Source: Rhodanobacteraceae bacterium
Lineage (GTDB): Bacteria; Acidobacteriota; Terriglobia; Terriglobales; Acidobacteriaceae
Assembly (NCBI GenBank): GCA_903970285.1
Contig: CAJCHN010000141.1
Coordinates: 62,001-126,000, forward strand
Length of the DNA stretch: 64,000 nucleotides
Reading direction: 5' to 3'
The notes beneath the pieces were generated by a model. That model made no database searches. It was not told the origin of the DNA and was given only the letters and a program-made list of their open reading frames with translations. Positions within the stretch are counted from its first letter, which is position 1. Each line of letters starts with the position of its first letter. The position numbers were made by a program, and so were the translations under genes. Of the stretch, positions 44,710 to 54,298 are shown piece by piece.

Positions 44710-46629
44710 TCATCCCCTTGCAAATCCCAAAACCTGCGCCGCCGCCTTGTACTTGCCGAAGGGCGCACTCACCTGCACGCCCTGGACCCTGCCGCGCACC
44801 TCTGCCAACATCTCCTGCGCAATGGCGACACCCTCGGCACGTGCGGTGTCGGGGCTCTGGGCCGCAGCCATGCGCGCCAGGATGCTCTCCGGCACACTCA
44901 CCTTCAGATCGTTCTTCATGAACTGCGCATTCTTGAGACTGGTGAGCGGCCAGATGCCCGCGATCACGGGAATGCGAAACCCCTCAATACGCCGCAGGAA
45001 TTGCTCGAGCAGGCGGAGCTCGAACACCGGCTGGGTAATGCCGTACTCTCCCCCCGCTTCCACCTTGGCCGCGAAACGCCGTACTTCGTTGTCGATGTCG
45101 ACGACACCTGGATTCGCCGCCACCGCGATGGTGAATCCGGCCGATCCGCCGATCGATCCGCCACCAATATCCATGCCGAGATTGAGATCGCGCACAATCC
45201 TGGTCAATCCGATGGCGTCCACGTCGAAGACCGCCGTAGCCTCCGGGTAGTTGCCCATCTTTGGCGGATCGCCGGTCAGGCACAGGATATTGCGCAGCCC
45301 GATCGACGCCGCGCCGAGCAGATCGCTCTGAATGCTCAGCAGATTTCGGTCGCGGCAGGTATAGTGCAGCACTGTCTCGATCCCCACCCTCTGCTGAATC
45401 TGCACGCACAGGCTCTGCGCACTCATGCGGGCGCTGGCGCGCGGACTATCCGGCACGTTGATGGCATCGACGCCCAGCTTGAACAGCTCTTCCGCGCCCT
45501 CGAGTTCGCGGCTGCAGTCAAAGCCCTTGGGCGGAACGATTTCTACCAGCGTGCAGAACTGACCAAGCGCGATCATGGCACCGATCTTCGAGCGGTCGCG
45601 GAATGGCACCGGCTGGATGCGGCTCTCCTTGAGGATGGTCGCGCCACTCTCGACCTCGTGCACGCCGGTCTCCTGCGCCTCCAGCGCCCGCAGCGCGCCG
45701 CGCATGGCGCGCGTATGCTGGGGCGTGGTGCCGCAGCAGCCGCCCACGAATCGCGCCCCGGCTTTGACGAACTTGCGCGCGAAGCTGGCCATGTATTCGG
45801 GCGAGGTGAGATAGATGTGCCGCCCGTCCACCGCCTTGGGCGCGCCCGCGTTCGGCATCGCCGCCAGCGGCAGTCGGGTGACGTGGCGCATCCGCTCGAT
45901 GGTGCTCAGCACGATGGCCGGACCCTCGCTGCAGTTGCATCCAATCGCATCCGCGCCCCAGCTTTCCAGCAGCCGCGCTGCATCCTCCGGAGTCGTCCCG
46001 TCCAGGCAATTTCCCTCCGGGTCGACCGTCACCATGGCAATGATGGGAATCCCGCCGCCTTCGGTCCGGGCAGCCCGCAGCGCAAGCTCCGCCTCGGGCA
46101 TGGCCATGATGGTTTCGATTACGAGAAGATCGGCGCCCACACCCGGTCCACCTTCGGCCAACGCTTGAACCTGTTCGGCAAAGGCCGCGTACGCTTCCGC
46201 CTCGCTGACCTTGGCGTCGCCTCCCACCTTCAAGCCCAGGGGACCCATCGCGCCGGCGACAAACGCGTCCGCGGCCTGCTTTTCGCGCATCTGGCTCACA
46301 CATTCACGCGCCAGCCGGATACCTGCCTGGTTGAACGTGCGGGCCTGGTCCTCCAGCCCATAACGCTCGAGCCGAATGCGATTCGCGCCGAAGGTATTCG
46401 TCTCCAGGATCTCCGCGCCCGCCTGCAGATATTCCCGGTGCACTTCCCGCACCAGCTCCGGCTGGGTCACATTCAGCTCGTCGTAGCAGCGGTTGATGAA
46501 GACCCCGCGCCCGTAGAGCATGGAGCCCATGGCACCGTCGCACAGCACGGTCCGTTTGCCGCAGAACATCTGTGCGACGCGATCGCGCACCAACTCCTCA
46601 ACTGCCGCGTCTTTCGCCGCTCCCGCCAT
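44710..46629 (-). CDS. Fused homocysteine S-methyltransferase / methylenetetrahydrofolate reductase
   Basis: The 639-residue protein joins two enzymes. The N-terminal half is a homocysteine methyltransferase barrel with CDGAMGSMLYGRGVFINRCY, ILETNTFGANRIRLE and zinc ligands in GCNCSEGP and GGCCGTTP. The C-terminal half is a MetF-type reductase with VEIVPPKGFD, ILCLTGDPPKMGNYPEATAV and GITQPVFELRLLEQFLRRI. Together they could make methyl-THF from methylene-THF and methylate homocysteine in one polypeptide. It is followed by xseB with a 9-bp gap. I saw no SAM or cobalamin riboswitch in the 100 bp upstream. Confidence 0.93.
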   Translation of the reverse strand: MAGAAKDAAVEELVRDRVAQMFCGKRTVLCDGAMGSMLYGRGVFINRCYDELNVTQPELVREVHREYLQAGAEILETNTFGANRIRLERYGLEDQARTFNQAGIRLARECVSQMREKQAADAFVAGAMGPLGLKVGGDAKVSEAEAYAAFAEQVQALAEGGPGVGADLLVIETIMAMPEAELALRAARTEGGGIPIIAMVTVDPEGNCLDGTTPEDAARLLESWGADAIGCNCSEGPAIVLSTIERMRHVTRLPLAAMPNAGAPKAVDGRHIYLTSPEYMASFARKFVKAGARFVGGCCGTTPQHTRAMRGALRALEAQETGVHEVESGATILKESRIQPVPFRDRSKIGAMIALGQFCTLVEIVPPKGFDCSRELEGAEELFKLGVDAINVPDSPRASARMSAQSLCVQIQQRVGIETVLHYTCRDRNLLSIQSDLLGAASIGLRNILCLTGDPPKMGNYPEATAVFDVDAIGLTRIVRDLNLGMDIGGGSIGGSAGFTIAVAANPGVVDIDNEVRRFAAKVEAGGEYGITQPVFELRLLEQFLRRIEGFRIPVIAGIWPLTSLKNAQFMKNDLKVSVPESILARMAAAQSPDTARAEGVAIAQEMLAEVRGRVQGVQVSAPFGKYKAAAQVLGFARG

Positions 46630-46897
46630 CTCCTCATCCTATTCCAACCGGCTGCTGCCTGATCCAATGACCGCTTCACCCACCTTTTCGGCTTTCGCGG
46701 AGAGGATCTGAGGTTCACCCCCGTTCCCGCTCGTGGAATGCTCCTCTGCGCCCACGCATTCTGTCGAGGCCATCAGCGGAGCATGCCTCACCACAGCGCC
46801 CCGGCTTCGTCTTACGGGAAAGCTGCTTTGTTATACTTCGAGAGACCCTGACAGCCGCGCATTTCGTGCAGCCGCACTCAGTTTGGAGCCGTTTACG

Positions 46898-48388
46898 TTG
46901 ACCATTCGCAGTCTTCCCGCCTCGCCCGCCACCTGGACTCACACTTTTTCGAACTCTCCCCGGCGCGGCCTCCTTCTGGCTCTGCTCACGTCCATTTTCG
47001 TTCTGGCGACCACCGCCTGCGGCACCTCGAACTATCAGTTCCCCGAGTACAATTTTGCCGGGCGCCCCGTTCCTCCGAGCAAACTATCGAACCGCGTCAT
47101 GGTCGGCTACACCACCGGAAACTCCGGCGTCCTGCAGATCCTGGACGCGCAGCGGGACATCCGCAACAACGTTTACAACGCCAACTCGACGTTCTCCATC
47201 AGCGGCTACTCCGGCAACAACCCAAACCTGATCCTCAGCTTCCCGGACGAGCTTCGGGGCTACGTCTACTCGAACGCTCCGTCCTATCCCCTGACCATCA
47301 TCAACTATGGAACCGAATCAGCCACTGGCGCGGCCGTGACTTTCAGCTCGCCGTCCAACTCGGTCACCACGGCCTCTGACTTCGGGCGCATTCTCTCCGC
47401 ACAGGAAGAGACGGGGCAATTGATCGTCGCCGACGCCAAGTTGGGCACGTTTGCGCTGAACCTCCCGAATGTCTACCAGGTGGCCATGAATCCCGGCGAC
47501 ACAATTCTGCTGGCCATGGTGCGCAACTCCAACAGTCTGTACCGGGTAATCCGTGTCAACGAAAATGGACCTACGCCTCCCGGGGCGGTCGACTGCGAAC
47601 CCACCATCCTGCCGGTCTACTGCGTCATTCCCGTTCCAGGTACGTTTGACCGGCCAGTAGCCGTCGATTTTGCCGTTGATGGATCGAACGCCTACGTGGT
47701 GAGCTGCGGCGTCGAGTGCGGCGGAGGCTCAAACGGGGGGGCGGGCATCAGCCTGATTCCCGAGGCCGCCCTCCAGTTCAACAACGCGCCCACGTCGTTC
47801 CCTTATCCGGCCGTGGTCAGCACCACCGTGCCCATTCCCGGAGGCGCGACCGACGCGATATCGGACGGCACCAACCTCTACATCGCTGGGCAGCAACTGC
47901 AGCCGGACGGGCTGTTTGAAGGTTTCCTGACGACCATGCCGCTCAATACGCTGGTTCCGGGCACTCCGACCCCGATCTCCGACGGATATCACTCGAAGCT
48001 GCTGTTTGCCGACAACAACACACTTTGGATCGGGTCGCAGGCCTGCTCCAACGGCGAGCGAGCCAAGCTCGGGCTCAACTACAACTGCCTGACCCGCTAC
48101 GACCTGACGGAGCAAACCGCAGCCGTCGTGCCGGCGCTGCTGCCTGCAACCGCAACCACGCCGGCAACCGTACCCTATCCCAACTCCAGTGAAAATCCGC
48201 TTTACCTCGGGTCGCTGACCGGGATCTGCTGGGTGCAGGGTCTGAATAAGGTCTACACCGCCTATGGCGGTCAGATTCATGCCTTTAAGACAGCCGATGG
48301 CTCAGAAATCGACAATTACTACATCACCGTGCAGGGAACCGCGCTTGATGTAGCCTACATGGACGCCAATACCGACGAGGCAAACTAG
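46898..48388 (+). CDS. Large lipoprotein, probable beta-propeller, function unknown
   Basis: A TTG at 46898, preceded by GGAG, starts a ~496-residue lipoprotein; the N-terminal positive region leads to RRGLLLALLTSIFVLATTAC with a lipobox ending in Cys (about residue 42). The body has repeating strand patterns (NRVMVGYTTGNSGVLQILDA, DAISDGTNLYIAGQQLQP, YLGSLTGICWVQGLNKVYTA) that suggest a propeller fold. The upstream segment 46630-46897 contains a TATACT box near 46832 but no clear -35. No catalytic motif is seen. It is 8 bp from bshB1 and may be co-transcribed. Confidence 0.6.
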   Translation: MTIRSLPASPATWTHTFSNSPRRGLLLALLTSIFVLATTACGTSNYQFPEYNFAGRPVPPSKLSNRVMVGYTTGNSGVLQILDAQRDIRNNVYNANSTFSISGYSGNNPNLILSFPDELRGYVYSNAPSYPLTIINYGTESATGAAVTFSSPSNSVTTASDFGRILSAQEETGQLIVADAKLGTFALNLPNVYQVAMNPGDTILLAMVRNSNSLYRVIRVNENGPTPPGAVDCEPTILPVYCVIPVPGTFDRPVAVDFAVDGSNAYVVSCGVECGGGSNGGAGISLIPEAALQFNNAPTSFPYPAVVSTTVPIPGGATDAISDGTNLYIAGQQLQPDGLFEGFLTTMPLNTLVPGTPTPISDGYHSKLLFADNNTLWIGSQACSNGERAKLGLNYNCLTRYDLTEQTAAVVPALLPATATTPATVPYPNSSENPLYLGSLTGICWVQGLNKVYTAYGGQIHAFKTADGSEIDNYYITVQGTALDVAYMDANTDEAN

Positions 48389-48396
48389 AGACTGCA

Positions 48397-49119
48397 ATGG
48401 CAGAAGCGCCGCAGATGGATGTTCTTGCCATCGCAGCCCATCGCGACGACGTGGAACAGACGTGCGGTGGAAGCCTGCTGGTGCAGCAGGCTCTGGGCTG
48501 GCGAACCGCCATCCTCGACCTCACGCAGGGTGAATCGGGAACCAGAGGCTCCGCGGCAGAGCGCGCGGCCGAGGCCACAGAGGCCGCAAGCATTCTGCGG
48601 GTCAGCCACCGCGAGGCACTCGATCTACCCGACGGAAGCCTTCAGAATACGATTGAAAATCGTCTCAAGATCGCAGGCGTTCTGCGCCGCCTTCGTCCGC
48701 GCGTGGTCATCCTTCCGTATTGGCAGGGCCGCCATCCCGACCACTACACGACGGCCACGCTGGGCTACGAAGCCTGCTTCGCAGCCGGTCTCTCAAAGTT
48801 GGATTTACCCGGCGCGCCTCACCGTCCCTACAAGATTCTCTACGCTTCCCTGTACGCCGACGTTCGTCCCAGCTTCGTGGTCGACATCACACCCCATGTC
48901 GAGACCCGTCTGCAGGCGCTGCTTGCGTACCGATCCCAATATGGAAACCAGACGGAGGGCAGCGGCCTTTTTGTCCCTGAGGAAGAGATTCGGGAGCGCA
49001 CTTTTGCTTCGGCGCGGCATTACGGTCTGCTCGCTGGCGTGCGCTACGCGGAGCCATTCGTGTTGAAGGAGGTCGCGCTGGTCGACGACCTGATGCACCT
49101 TCCCGTAGCTTCCATCTGA
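48397..49119 (+). CDS. bshB1: Bacillithiol-type LmbE deacetylase (BshB1-like)
   Basis: The 240-residue protein is a zinc GlcNAc deacetylase of the LmbE family. It has LAIAAHRDDVEQTCGGSLLV (the usual AHPDD becomes AHRDD), ILDLTQGESGTRGS, and the zinc ligand region YWQGRHPDHYTTA, with PYKILYASLYADVRPSFVVD and LAYRSQYGN in the C-terminal half. In bacillithiol synthesis it removes the acetyl group from GlcNAc-malate. bshA and bshC are not in the window, so the pathway assignment rests on family resemblance. The gene follows the lipoprotein by 8 bp. Confidence 0.85.
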   Translation: MAEAPQMDVLAIAAHRDDVEQTCGGSLLVQQALGWRTAILDLTQGESGTRGSAAERAAEATEAASILRVSHREALDLPDGSLQNTIENRLKIAGVLRRLRPRVVILPYWQGRHPDHYTTATLGYEACFAAGLSKLDLPGAPHRPYKILYASLYADVRPSFVVDITPHVETRLQALLAYRSQYGNQTEGSGLFVPEEEIRERTFASARHYGLLAGVRYAEPFVLKEVALVDDLMHLPVASI

Positions 49120-49531
49120 TTCGAGATATCGAGTAAGAGCACATTCCCCGTAACAGACAAACCTTTGCCCCAGTGTGTGGCAAGCCACGCATGCGCGTAG
49201 CTTCGCGCACAAGCTGATAGTCAACCGAGCTTAAGGGTTGCCGCGTTGCCATAGGCGGCTGACGACATCGCGCGCGTGCTTAGTTGAAATCCGGGCATTT
49301 CTCTGCTGTCCCATGCAAAGCATCCCGAGATGCAAGCACGCGCAGTTAAAACGGTTTACACGGCAACACGCATCAGAGTCGTTGTCACTCAGGGGAGATG
49401 CAGGTTCGTAGTTGAATCTGAGTCTTTTCACTATGGTGGCGACTCGACCGCTTTCTTTGTAAGTCGCACAGCAGGCTTAGCCGAATTTCTACGCAACGCA
49501 AGGGTTATCAGAACTAAAAGGGGTAACAACC
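49120..49531 (+). other. 412-bp upstream region of the ferritin-like pair
   Basis: This long leader holds no gene. It contains a 10-bp inverted repeat, GCGCGTGCTT (49272-49281) and AAGCACGCGC (49334-49343), enclosing 52 bases with a smaller GCATC/GATGC hairpin. The TATGGT box near 49431 and the ribosome site AAAAGGGG near 49516 precede the GTG start at 49532. A structured or regulated leader is possible. Confidence 0.4.
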
Positions 49532-50500
49532 GTGGACATACTCAACGAGCTCTACCAAAAAGGCGTCTCCAGGCGCAATTTCATGCTTGGAGCCAGCGCC
49601 CTTGGTGCAACATCCGCGCTGGCCGGATGCTCCGGCGGCGGCACGATCGATGCCACCGTCACCGGGATCTCGGACACCGACATTTTGAACTTCGCGCTCA
49701 ATCTGGAATACCTTGAAGCGGAGTTCTTCCTGAATGCCGCTACCGGATCCGGCCTCGCCAGCACCGACATCACCGGTACCGGCACGCAGGGTGCAGTCAC
49801 CGGCGGCGGAACGGCCGTCCCCGGACTCACCTCGCAGCAGCAGGACTTCATCAACGAGATGGCTTATACCGAACAGCAGCACGTGCGCTTCCTGCGCAGC
49901 GCTCTCGGCTCGGCCGCGATCGCCATCCCGGCAATCAACATCGGCTCTTCCTTCGGAGTGCTCGCCGCCGCCGCCGGACTCAGCTCCACGTTTTCACCTT
50001 ATACCAGCTACGACGCTTTCCTGGTCGGCGCCTTCATCTTTGAAGACGTAGGCGTGACGGCTTACACCGGCTCCGCACCGCTCATCAGCCCCGCCGGCAT
50101 CGCCTCCGGGCTGCTGAGCTATGCTGCCGGGCTGCAGGCGGTCGAAGCCTACCACGCCGGATCCATCCGCACCCAAATTACCGCTGGTGCAATTGCCGCG
50201 GCACAAGCCGGCACCAGCTCCAGCTTCCCCTACCTCAGCTACGCGAACGCGGTCTCGACGCTGCGCGGCACGCTCGGCGGGGGCAATGAAACACCGCTCA
50301 CGGTGCCGGTCCAGAACTCCGGCGGAACTTTCACCGCCAGCTCGATTGTGCAGGCGAGCCCAACCACCGCCATCGGCTATGGCCGCAGCTTCGACCAGAT
50401 TCTTCACATTGTGTATGGCACCGGCGGCGGAGCAGGCGTGTCGAGCGGTGGATTCTTCCCAAGCGGCGTCAACGGCGCCTATACCGTGACCCAAAGCTAG
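49532..50500 (+). CDS. Tat-exported ferritin-like protein A
   Basis: GTG 49532 follows AAGGGG and starts a 322-residue protein with a twin-arginine signal (GVSRRNFMLGASALGATSA) ending in a lipobox-like LAGC. The mature part is a four-helix ferritin-like domain. The diiron ligands appear to be in LEYLEAEFF, EQQHVRFLR, FIFEDVGVTAY and VEAYHAGSIR, i.e. Glu and ExxH pairs. The C-terminus ends GGFFPSGVNG. Similar proteins are annotated as ferritin-like or desiccation-related; iron or peroxide chemistry outside the cytoplasm is inferred. A paralogue follows 80 bp downstream. Confidence 0.8.
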   Translation: MDILNELYQKGVSRRNFMLGASALGATSALAGCSGGGTIDATVTGISDTDILNFALNLEYLEAEFFLNAATGSGLASTDITGTGTQGAVTGGGTAVPGLTSQQQDFINEMAYTEQQHVRFLRSALGSAAIAIPAINIGSSFGVLAAAAGLSSTFSPYTSYDAFLVGAFIFEDVGVTAYTGSAPLISPAGIASGLLSYAAGLQAVEAYHAGSIRTQITAGAIAAAQAGTSSSFPYLSYANAVSTLRGTLGGGNETPLTVPVQNSGGTFTASSIVQASPTTAIGYGRSFDQILHIVYGTGGGAGVSSGGFFPSGVNGAYTVTQS

Positions 50501-50580
50501 AGCCGTGCGCTGACGGCCTGAGCCTAAACCCACAGCCTGAACAGAAACTCAAACGGTAGTGATCTCCAAGGAAAACGATC

Positions 50581-51624
50581 ATGGCAACGCAGGAAACTAA
50601 GGTAGTCGATCACATCATCGCCAGCAGACGTGCTTTGCTGCTCGGTGGCGGCGCTGCTCTCGCCGCGCTCACCCTTCCCAAAGCCGCGAAAGCCGCGTCC
50701 ACCGTCGCTTCGTTCACCGACAACGACATCCTGAACTTCGCGCTGAATCTCGAATACCTCGAGGCCAACTTCTACTATCTCGCCGCCTTCGGCACTACAA
50801 TCGACCAGCCGAACGCAGCCTCTATCGCTGCCGGTGGTCCCACGGCAGGCATCCCCATTAACGGAACAGGCACCCAGGGAACGGTCACCGTCAAAGCCAA
50901 CCCTCAAGTGCCCTTTACCACCATTACCGCAGGGTCCTATGCCACGGAGGTGGCGATCGAAGAGGGCAAGCACGTGCTCTTCCTCAGGTCGCAGCTCGGC
51001 TCCTACGCCGTGGCGCAGCCCGCGCTGGACCTGCTGAACTCGTTCAACGGCCTCGCTTCGAAAGCGCAAATCGCTTCGAGCTTCGATCCATTCTCTTCCG
51101 ACGCCTACTTCCTCGTTGGGGCCTATATCTTCGAAGATGTCGGCGTCAGCGCCTACCACGGCGCCGCTCCGCTCATATCCACCACATCCACAGGCAAGAC
51201 AATCCTGGCGGCTGCAGCCGGCATCCACGCGGTTGAGGCCTATCACTCCGGCCTGATCCGCCAGAGCATCTTCGCGCTCGATCCCACCAACAGCCAGGGA
51301 CTTCTGACCATTACTCAGCAGATCTCCGCGCTGCGCAGCAGCGTCTCCGACCTGGTCGCCCCGACACCAACCGCCGTTAGCGCCGTCGTTGACCCGACGC
51401 CCGACGACTACGGTGTCTCCGACGGAACGTTCACCGTTTCGCTGGCCAACGGAGCCAGCGTGCCACGGACCAACATCACAGATGCCACCACCAACAACGT
51501 CCTGGGCGTTGCCCGCAGCACCATCGAAGTCCTTAACATCGTTACCGCAGGAGGCGCCGCCATCGCTGGAACCAAAGCCACGGGCGGATTCTTCCCGGCC
51601 GGACTGAACGGCGTCCTATCCTAG
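50581..51624 (+). CDS. Tat-exported ferritin-like protein B (paralogue)
   Basis: The ATG at 50581, with AAGGA upstream, begins a 347-residue paralogue of the preceding protein. The signal is shorter (ASRRALLLGGGAALAALTLPKA, lacking the Phe of the strict RRxF motif) and there is no lipobox. The ferritin-like core has LEYLEANFYYLA, EEGKHVLFLR, YIFEDVGVSAY and VEAYHSGLIR, so the metal-binding positions match protein A. It also ends with GGFFPAGLNG, a shared C-terminal motif. The pair ends at a strong terminator, so they likely form a two-gene operon whose products may assemble together. Confidence 0.8.
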   Translation: MATQETKVVDHIIASRRALLLGGGAALAALTLPKAAKAASTVASFTDNDILNFALNLEYLEANFYYLAAFGTTIDQPNAASIAAGGPTAGIPINGTGTQGTVTVKANPQVPFTTITAGSYATEVAIEEGKHVLFLRSQLGSYAVAQPALDLLNSFNGLASKAQIASSFDPFSSDAYFLVGAYIFEDVGVSAYHGAAPLISTTSTGKTILAAAAGIHAVEAYHSGLIRQSIFALDPTNSQGLLTITQQISALRSSVSDLVAPTPTAVSAVVDPTPDDYGVSDGTFTVSLANGASVPRTNITDATTNNVLGVARSTIEVLNIVTAGGAAIAGTKATGGFFPAGLNGVLS

Positions 51625-51645
51625 CCAAAATCTTCTTTCGCCTTC

Positions 51646-51678
51646 GGCTCCGCAGGTCAGCCTGCGGAGCCTCTTTTT
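51646..51678 (+). terminator. Strong intrinsic terminator after the ferritin-like pair
   Basis: GGCTCCGCAGG (51646-51656), loop TCAG, CCTGCGGAGCC (51661-51671), then TCTTTTT. An 11-bp perfect stem with a U tract ends the plus-strand operon. Confidence 0.92.
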
Positions 51679-51694
51679 CGCGTTCGAGTCTCGT

Positions 51695-52309
51695 TCAAGA
51701 TGCCACCGTACTTATCCTGCTGCGCACGAAATCGACCAGTTCGCGGCTGCAGTATTTCTCCGCAGAGCCACGAAACTTGCGCGCCCGCTCAATCAATCGC
51801 AGCGAGATTCCCTCCCACTCAGGCTGCACCAGCCCTTCACCCACCACCACCACCGCGTCCGCCCGGTCCAGGTAGCGTCTCGCCGATTCTTTGAAGTCCC
51901 TGGTCTCTGGATCCAATACGCTGACGAACACATCCGGCCGAAGAAACCGCAGAACGCTGTTGGACTCGATGATGGCATTTTCCGCCCGCGCAATCTCCTG
52001 CCGCACCCGCGGCATCGCCTCCGCCAACTGCCCCACGCGGGTGCGCACCCAAAGTGAGCGCAGCGCTCCCGCGGCCAGGTAACGCGAAGAGTCAGTTCCA
52101 CTCGTGCGGTCGCGCTCCTCCGAGATGGCAATCGTATGCTCCGCCGTCTCGCAGTCGCAGGGCTCGCCGTTTGCCGAGCACACTCCATGGCCAAACTGCG
52201 TGATCTTGAACGCGGTCCAACGCATCTCCGGCAGTGCCGCGATCAAACCGGCCACCACGCTCGTCTTGCCGATGTTCCGCGTATGTCCGCCGACCACCAC
52301 GACTGCCAC
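51695..52309 (-). CDS. P-loop NTPase related to MobB
   Basis: This 204-residue protein begins with a P-loop of MobB/SIMIBI type (VVVVGGHTRNIGKTSVVAGL). It has a cysteine cluster (GVCSANGEPCDCETAEH) that could bind metal, and the DAVVVVGEGL region near the end. MobB proteins support molybdopterin guanine dinucleotide synthesis; no other molybdenum gene is nearby, so the role is unproven and other nucleotide-dependent functions are possible. It lies 22 bp downstream of lpxD on the same strand. Confidence 0.6.
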   Translation of the reverse strand: MAVVVVGGHTRNIGKTSVVAGLIAALPEMRWTAFKITQFGHGVCSANGEPCDCETAEHTIAISEERDRTSGTDSSRYLAAGALRSLWVRTRVGQLAEAMPRVRQEIARAENAIIESNSVLRFLRPDVFVSVLDPETRDFKESARRYLDRADAVVVVGEGLVQPEWEGISLRLIERARKFRGSAEKYCSRELVDFVRSRISTVAS

Positions 52310-52331
52310 GGTTTACCTCTGCCAGGGAAAG

Positions 52332-53252
52332 CTAACTGCTCCGCCGCAACTTCGCCAGATCCTTCAGATACTCTCGGATGGGCCGCGCCGGGGTTCCCCA
52401 GAAGACCTCGCCGCTGCCGGTTAGACGTTTGCTGGTTGGCACTCCGCCCTGCGCCCCGACAATGACCCCAGGCCCGATCTCCACATGCTCGGCCAGGCCG
52501 ACCTGTCCTGCCAGGATCGCGCCGTCACCCACCTTCGTCGATCCCGCAATCCCCACCTGCGCGGCGATGATCACGTCCTCCCCGATGGTGCAATTGTGGC
52601 CAATGTGCACCAGGTTATCGATCTTGGTCCCCCGCCCGATGCGCGTTTCGCCCAGCGCTCCGCGATCGATTGTGGTGTTCGCGCCGATCTCCACCCCATC
52701 TCCGATGACCAGCCGTCCCTGCTGGGGGAACAGAATGTAGCTCCGATCGGGTCCGCGTACATAGCCAAAGCCGGTCGAGCCGAGAACTGCGCCCGCCTGC
52801 ACCACCACGTCGTCACCCAGCATCACGCCGGGGTGAATGGTCACATGATTTCCGATGCGGCAGCACTTTCCGACCGCCGCGCCATCCTCAACTACGGAAT
52901 AGGCTCCTACCGAAGTGCCAGGCCCAATCTCCGCCCGCTCGCCGATCCACGCGGTGGGATGAATGACTCCGCCGGGCGATCCGTTCATCCAGCGCCCCAG
53001 CAAGGCAAAGGCGTACTTCGGTTGGCGCACGCCCAAAATGCGTCCGTTGCTGCCCGGGACCAGCGAGTCTGGCGCCAGAATCAACCCTGCCGCACTTGCC
53101 AGCGCAGCCTGCAGGGCACCCTCATCTTCGGCGAAGACGATCGAGTCCGGCGCAGCATCCTCAAAGCCCGAGAGACGCTGGAACCGGCGATCCTCTCCGG
53201 TTGCCTTCACCTCGAGCAGTTCGCAAAGGCTCTTTAGCGTGATTCCCGTCAT
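52332..53252 (-). CDS. lpxD: UDP-3-O-acylglucosamine N-acyltransferase LpxD-like
   Basis: LpxD adds the N-linked hydroxyacyl chain in lipid A synthesis. The 306-residue protein has an N-terminal uridine-binding domain ([19 protein letters not shown]) and a left-handed beta helix of hexapeptide repeats ([20 protein letters not shown]). The catalytic His is in [14 protein letters not shown], and the [20 protein letters not shown] end is typical. It is a little shorter than E. coli LpxD. The start overlaps the lpxL-like gene stop by one base (TGATG). Confidence 0.88.
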   Translation of the reverse strand: MTGITLKSLCELLEVKATGEDRRFQRLSGFEDAAPDSIVFAEDEGALQAALASAAGLILAPDSLVPGSNGRILGVRQPKYAFALLGRWMNGSPGGVIHPTAWIGERAEIGPGTSVGAYSVVEDGAAVGKCCRIGNHVTIHPGVMLGDDVVVQAGAVLGSTGFGYVRGPDRSYILFPQQGRLVIGDGVEIGANTTIDRGALGETRIGRGTKIDNLVHIGHNCTIGEDVIIAAQVGIAGSTKVGDGAILAGQVGLAEHVEIGPGVIVGAQGGVPTSKRLTGSGEVFWGTPARPIREYLKDLAKLRRSS

Positions 53253-54163
53253 CAATACACTCCCGGCTCCCCTGCCGGCCGCGTCTTCCAGCGACGGTGC
53301 ATCCACAGCCACTGTTCCGGATTCCGCCGGATAGCCTCTTCAATGGCTGCCGTGAAGGCGGCGGTATTCGCCTCAATGTCGGCATCCGCATCGCCCGTCC
53401 GCCGCAGCTCCAGGCACTCGCCAAACCGCAGGACATAGCCGCTCGCCGTCTCATCCCACAGCAGAAATCCCGGCAAGACTGCCGCATCCGTCTTCAGCGC
53501 GACCCGCGCCAACCCCGACGCAGTGCAGGCCTTTACTCCGAAGAAGGGGACGAAGACGCCCTGCGGCGGCGTCATATTGGTGTCCATCAAAATCCCCACC
53601 GTATGGCCGGCCCGCATCGACGAGATCAGACCGCGGGCGAAATCGTCCTTGTGGATCACCCGATTGCCATGCAAGCAGCGAATGCGGTTGACGAATCGAT
53701 CGACCAGCGGATTATCCAGGCGACGGATGACCAGGCCCATCGGGTATCCCACCAGCGAATGATAAAAGCTCGAAAGCTCCCACGCGCCCAGGTGTCCTGT
53801 AATGATGAGCACGCCCTTACCCCGCCGGCTGGCCGCCAGGTAATGCTCCAGCCCGTCGTACCGTATAAATCCGCTCGCCTGCTCCGCCGTGTAGCGCGAC
53901 ATGAGGCAGAACTCCGCAAGATGGTGCCCCAGGTTGCGGTAAACAGACTTCAGGGTCCGCTCGCGGTGCTCGTCCGGCAACTCGGGAAAGGCAAGCCGTA
54001 AGTTCGTGATGCCGACGCCGCGTAGCCGCTCGAAAAGCACGTAGGCAGCCGCGCCCAGGCACGCACCCACCGCGCGGGCGACCGCTCGCGGCAGGGAACC
54101 CAGGCTCCTGACCAAAGTCCACACCAAAAAAAACTCGAGCCGATCTCGTAACGAAGCTTCCAA
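53252..54163 (-). CDS. lpxL: Lipid A/lysophospholipid acyltransferase, LpxL/HtrB family
   Basis: This 303-residue enzyme has one N-terminal membrane segment and the acyltransferase motifs: catalytic HLGAWE (HxxxxE) in [57 protein letters not shown] and the late [13 protein letters not shown]. It would add a secondary acyl chain to lipid A or a related glycolipid at the inner membrane. It is translationally coupled to lpxD. Whether the chain is laurate or another cannot be told. Confidence 0.88.
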   Translation of the reverse strand: MEASLRDRLEFFLVWTLVRSLGSLPRAVARAVGACLGAAAYVLFERLRGVGITNLRLAFPELPDEHRERTLKSVYRNLGHHLAEFCLMSRYTAEQASGFIRYDGLEHYLAASRRGKGVLIITGHLGAWELSSFYHSLVGYPMGLVIRRLDNPLVDRFVNRIRCLHGNRVIHKDDFARGLISSMRAGHTVGILMDTNMTPPQGVFVPFFGVKACTASGLARVALKTDAAVLPGFLLWDETASGYVLRFGECLELRRTGDADADIEANTAAFTAAIEEAIRRNPEQWLWMHRRWKTRPAGEPGVY

Positions 54164-54228
54164 GATCCCAGTTTACCGTCTCGCCGGGAGCCATTTTCGA
54201 GCCCGCGCGGAACTGCGCCAGAAAGCAT

Positions 54229-54256
54229 GAGGGCAGCCATCGCGGTGGCTGCCCTC
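54229..54256. terminator. Perfect 11-bp stem hairpin between SYLF and lpxL genes
   Basis: GAGGGCAGCCA (54229-54239) pairs with TGGCTGCCCTC (54246-54256) around a six-base loop. It lies 43 bp past the stop of the SYLF gene on the minus strand and upstream of lpxL; it probably ends the SYLF transcript. The following U tract (TGCTTTCT) is weak. Confidence 0.55.
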
Positions 54257-54298
54257 GTGCAAGCTGTGGAGTGAACCTATGGTTGAGTGGTTATCGGT

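Noticed and set aside
46630-46740. SAM or cobalamin riboswitch before the BHMT-MTHFR fusion
   Set aside because: No GGCAACC or cobalamin-box core was found on the minus strand.
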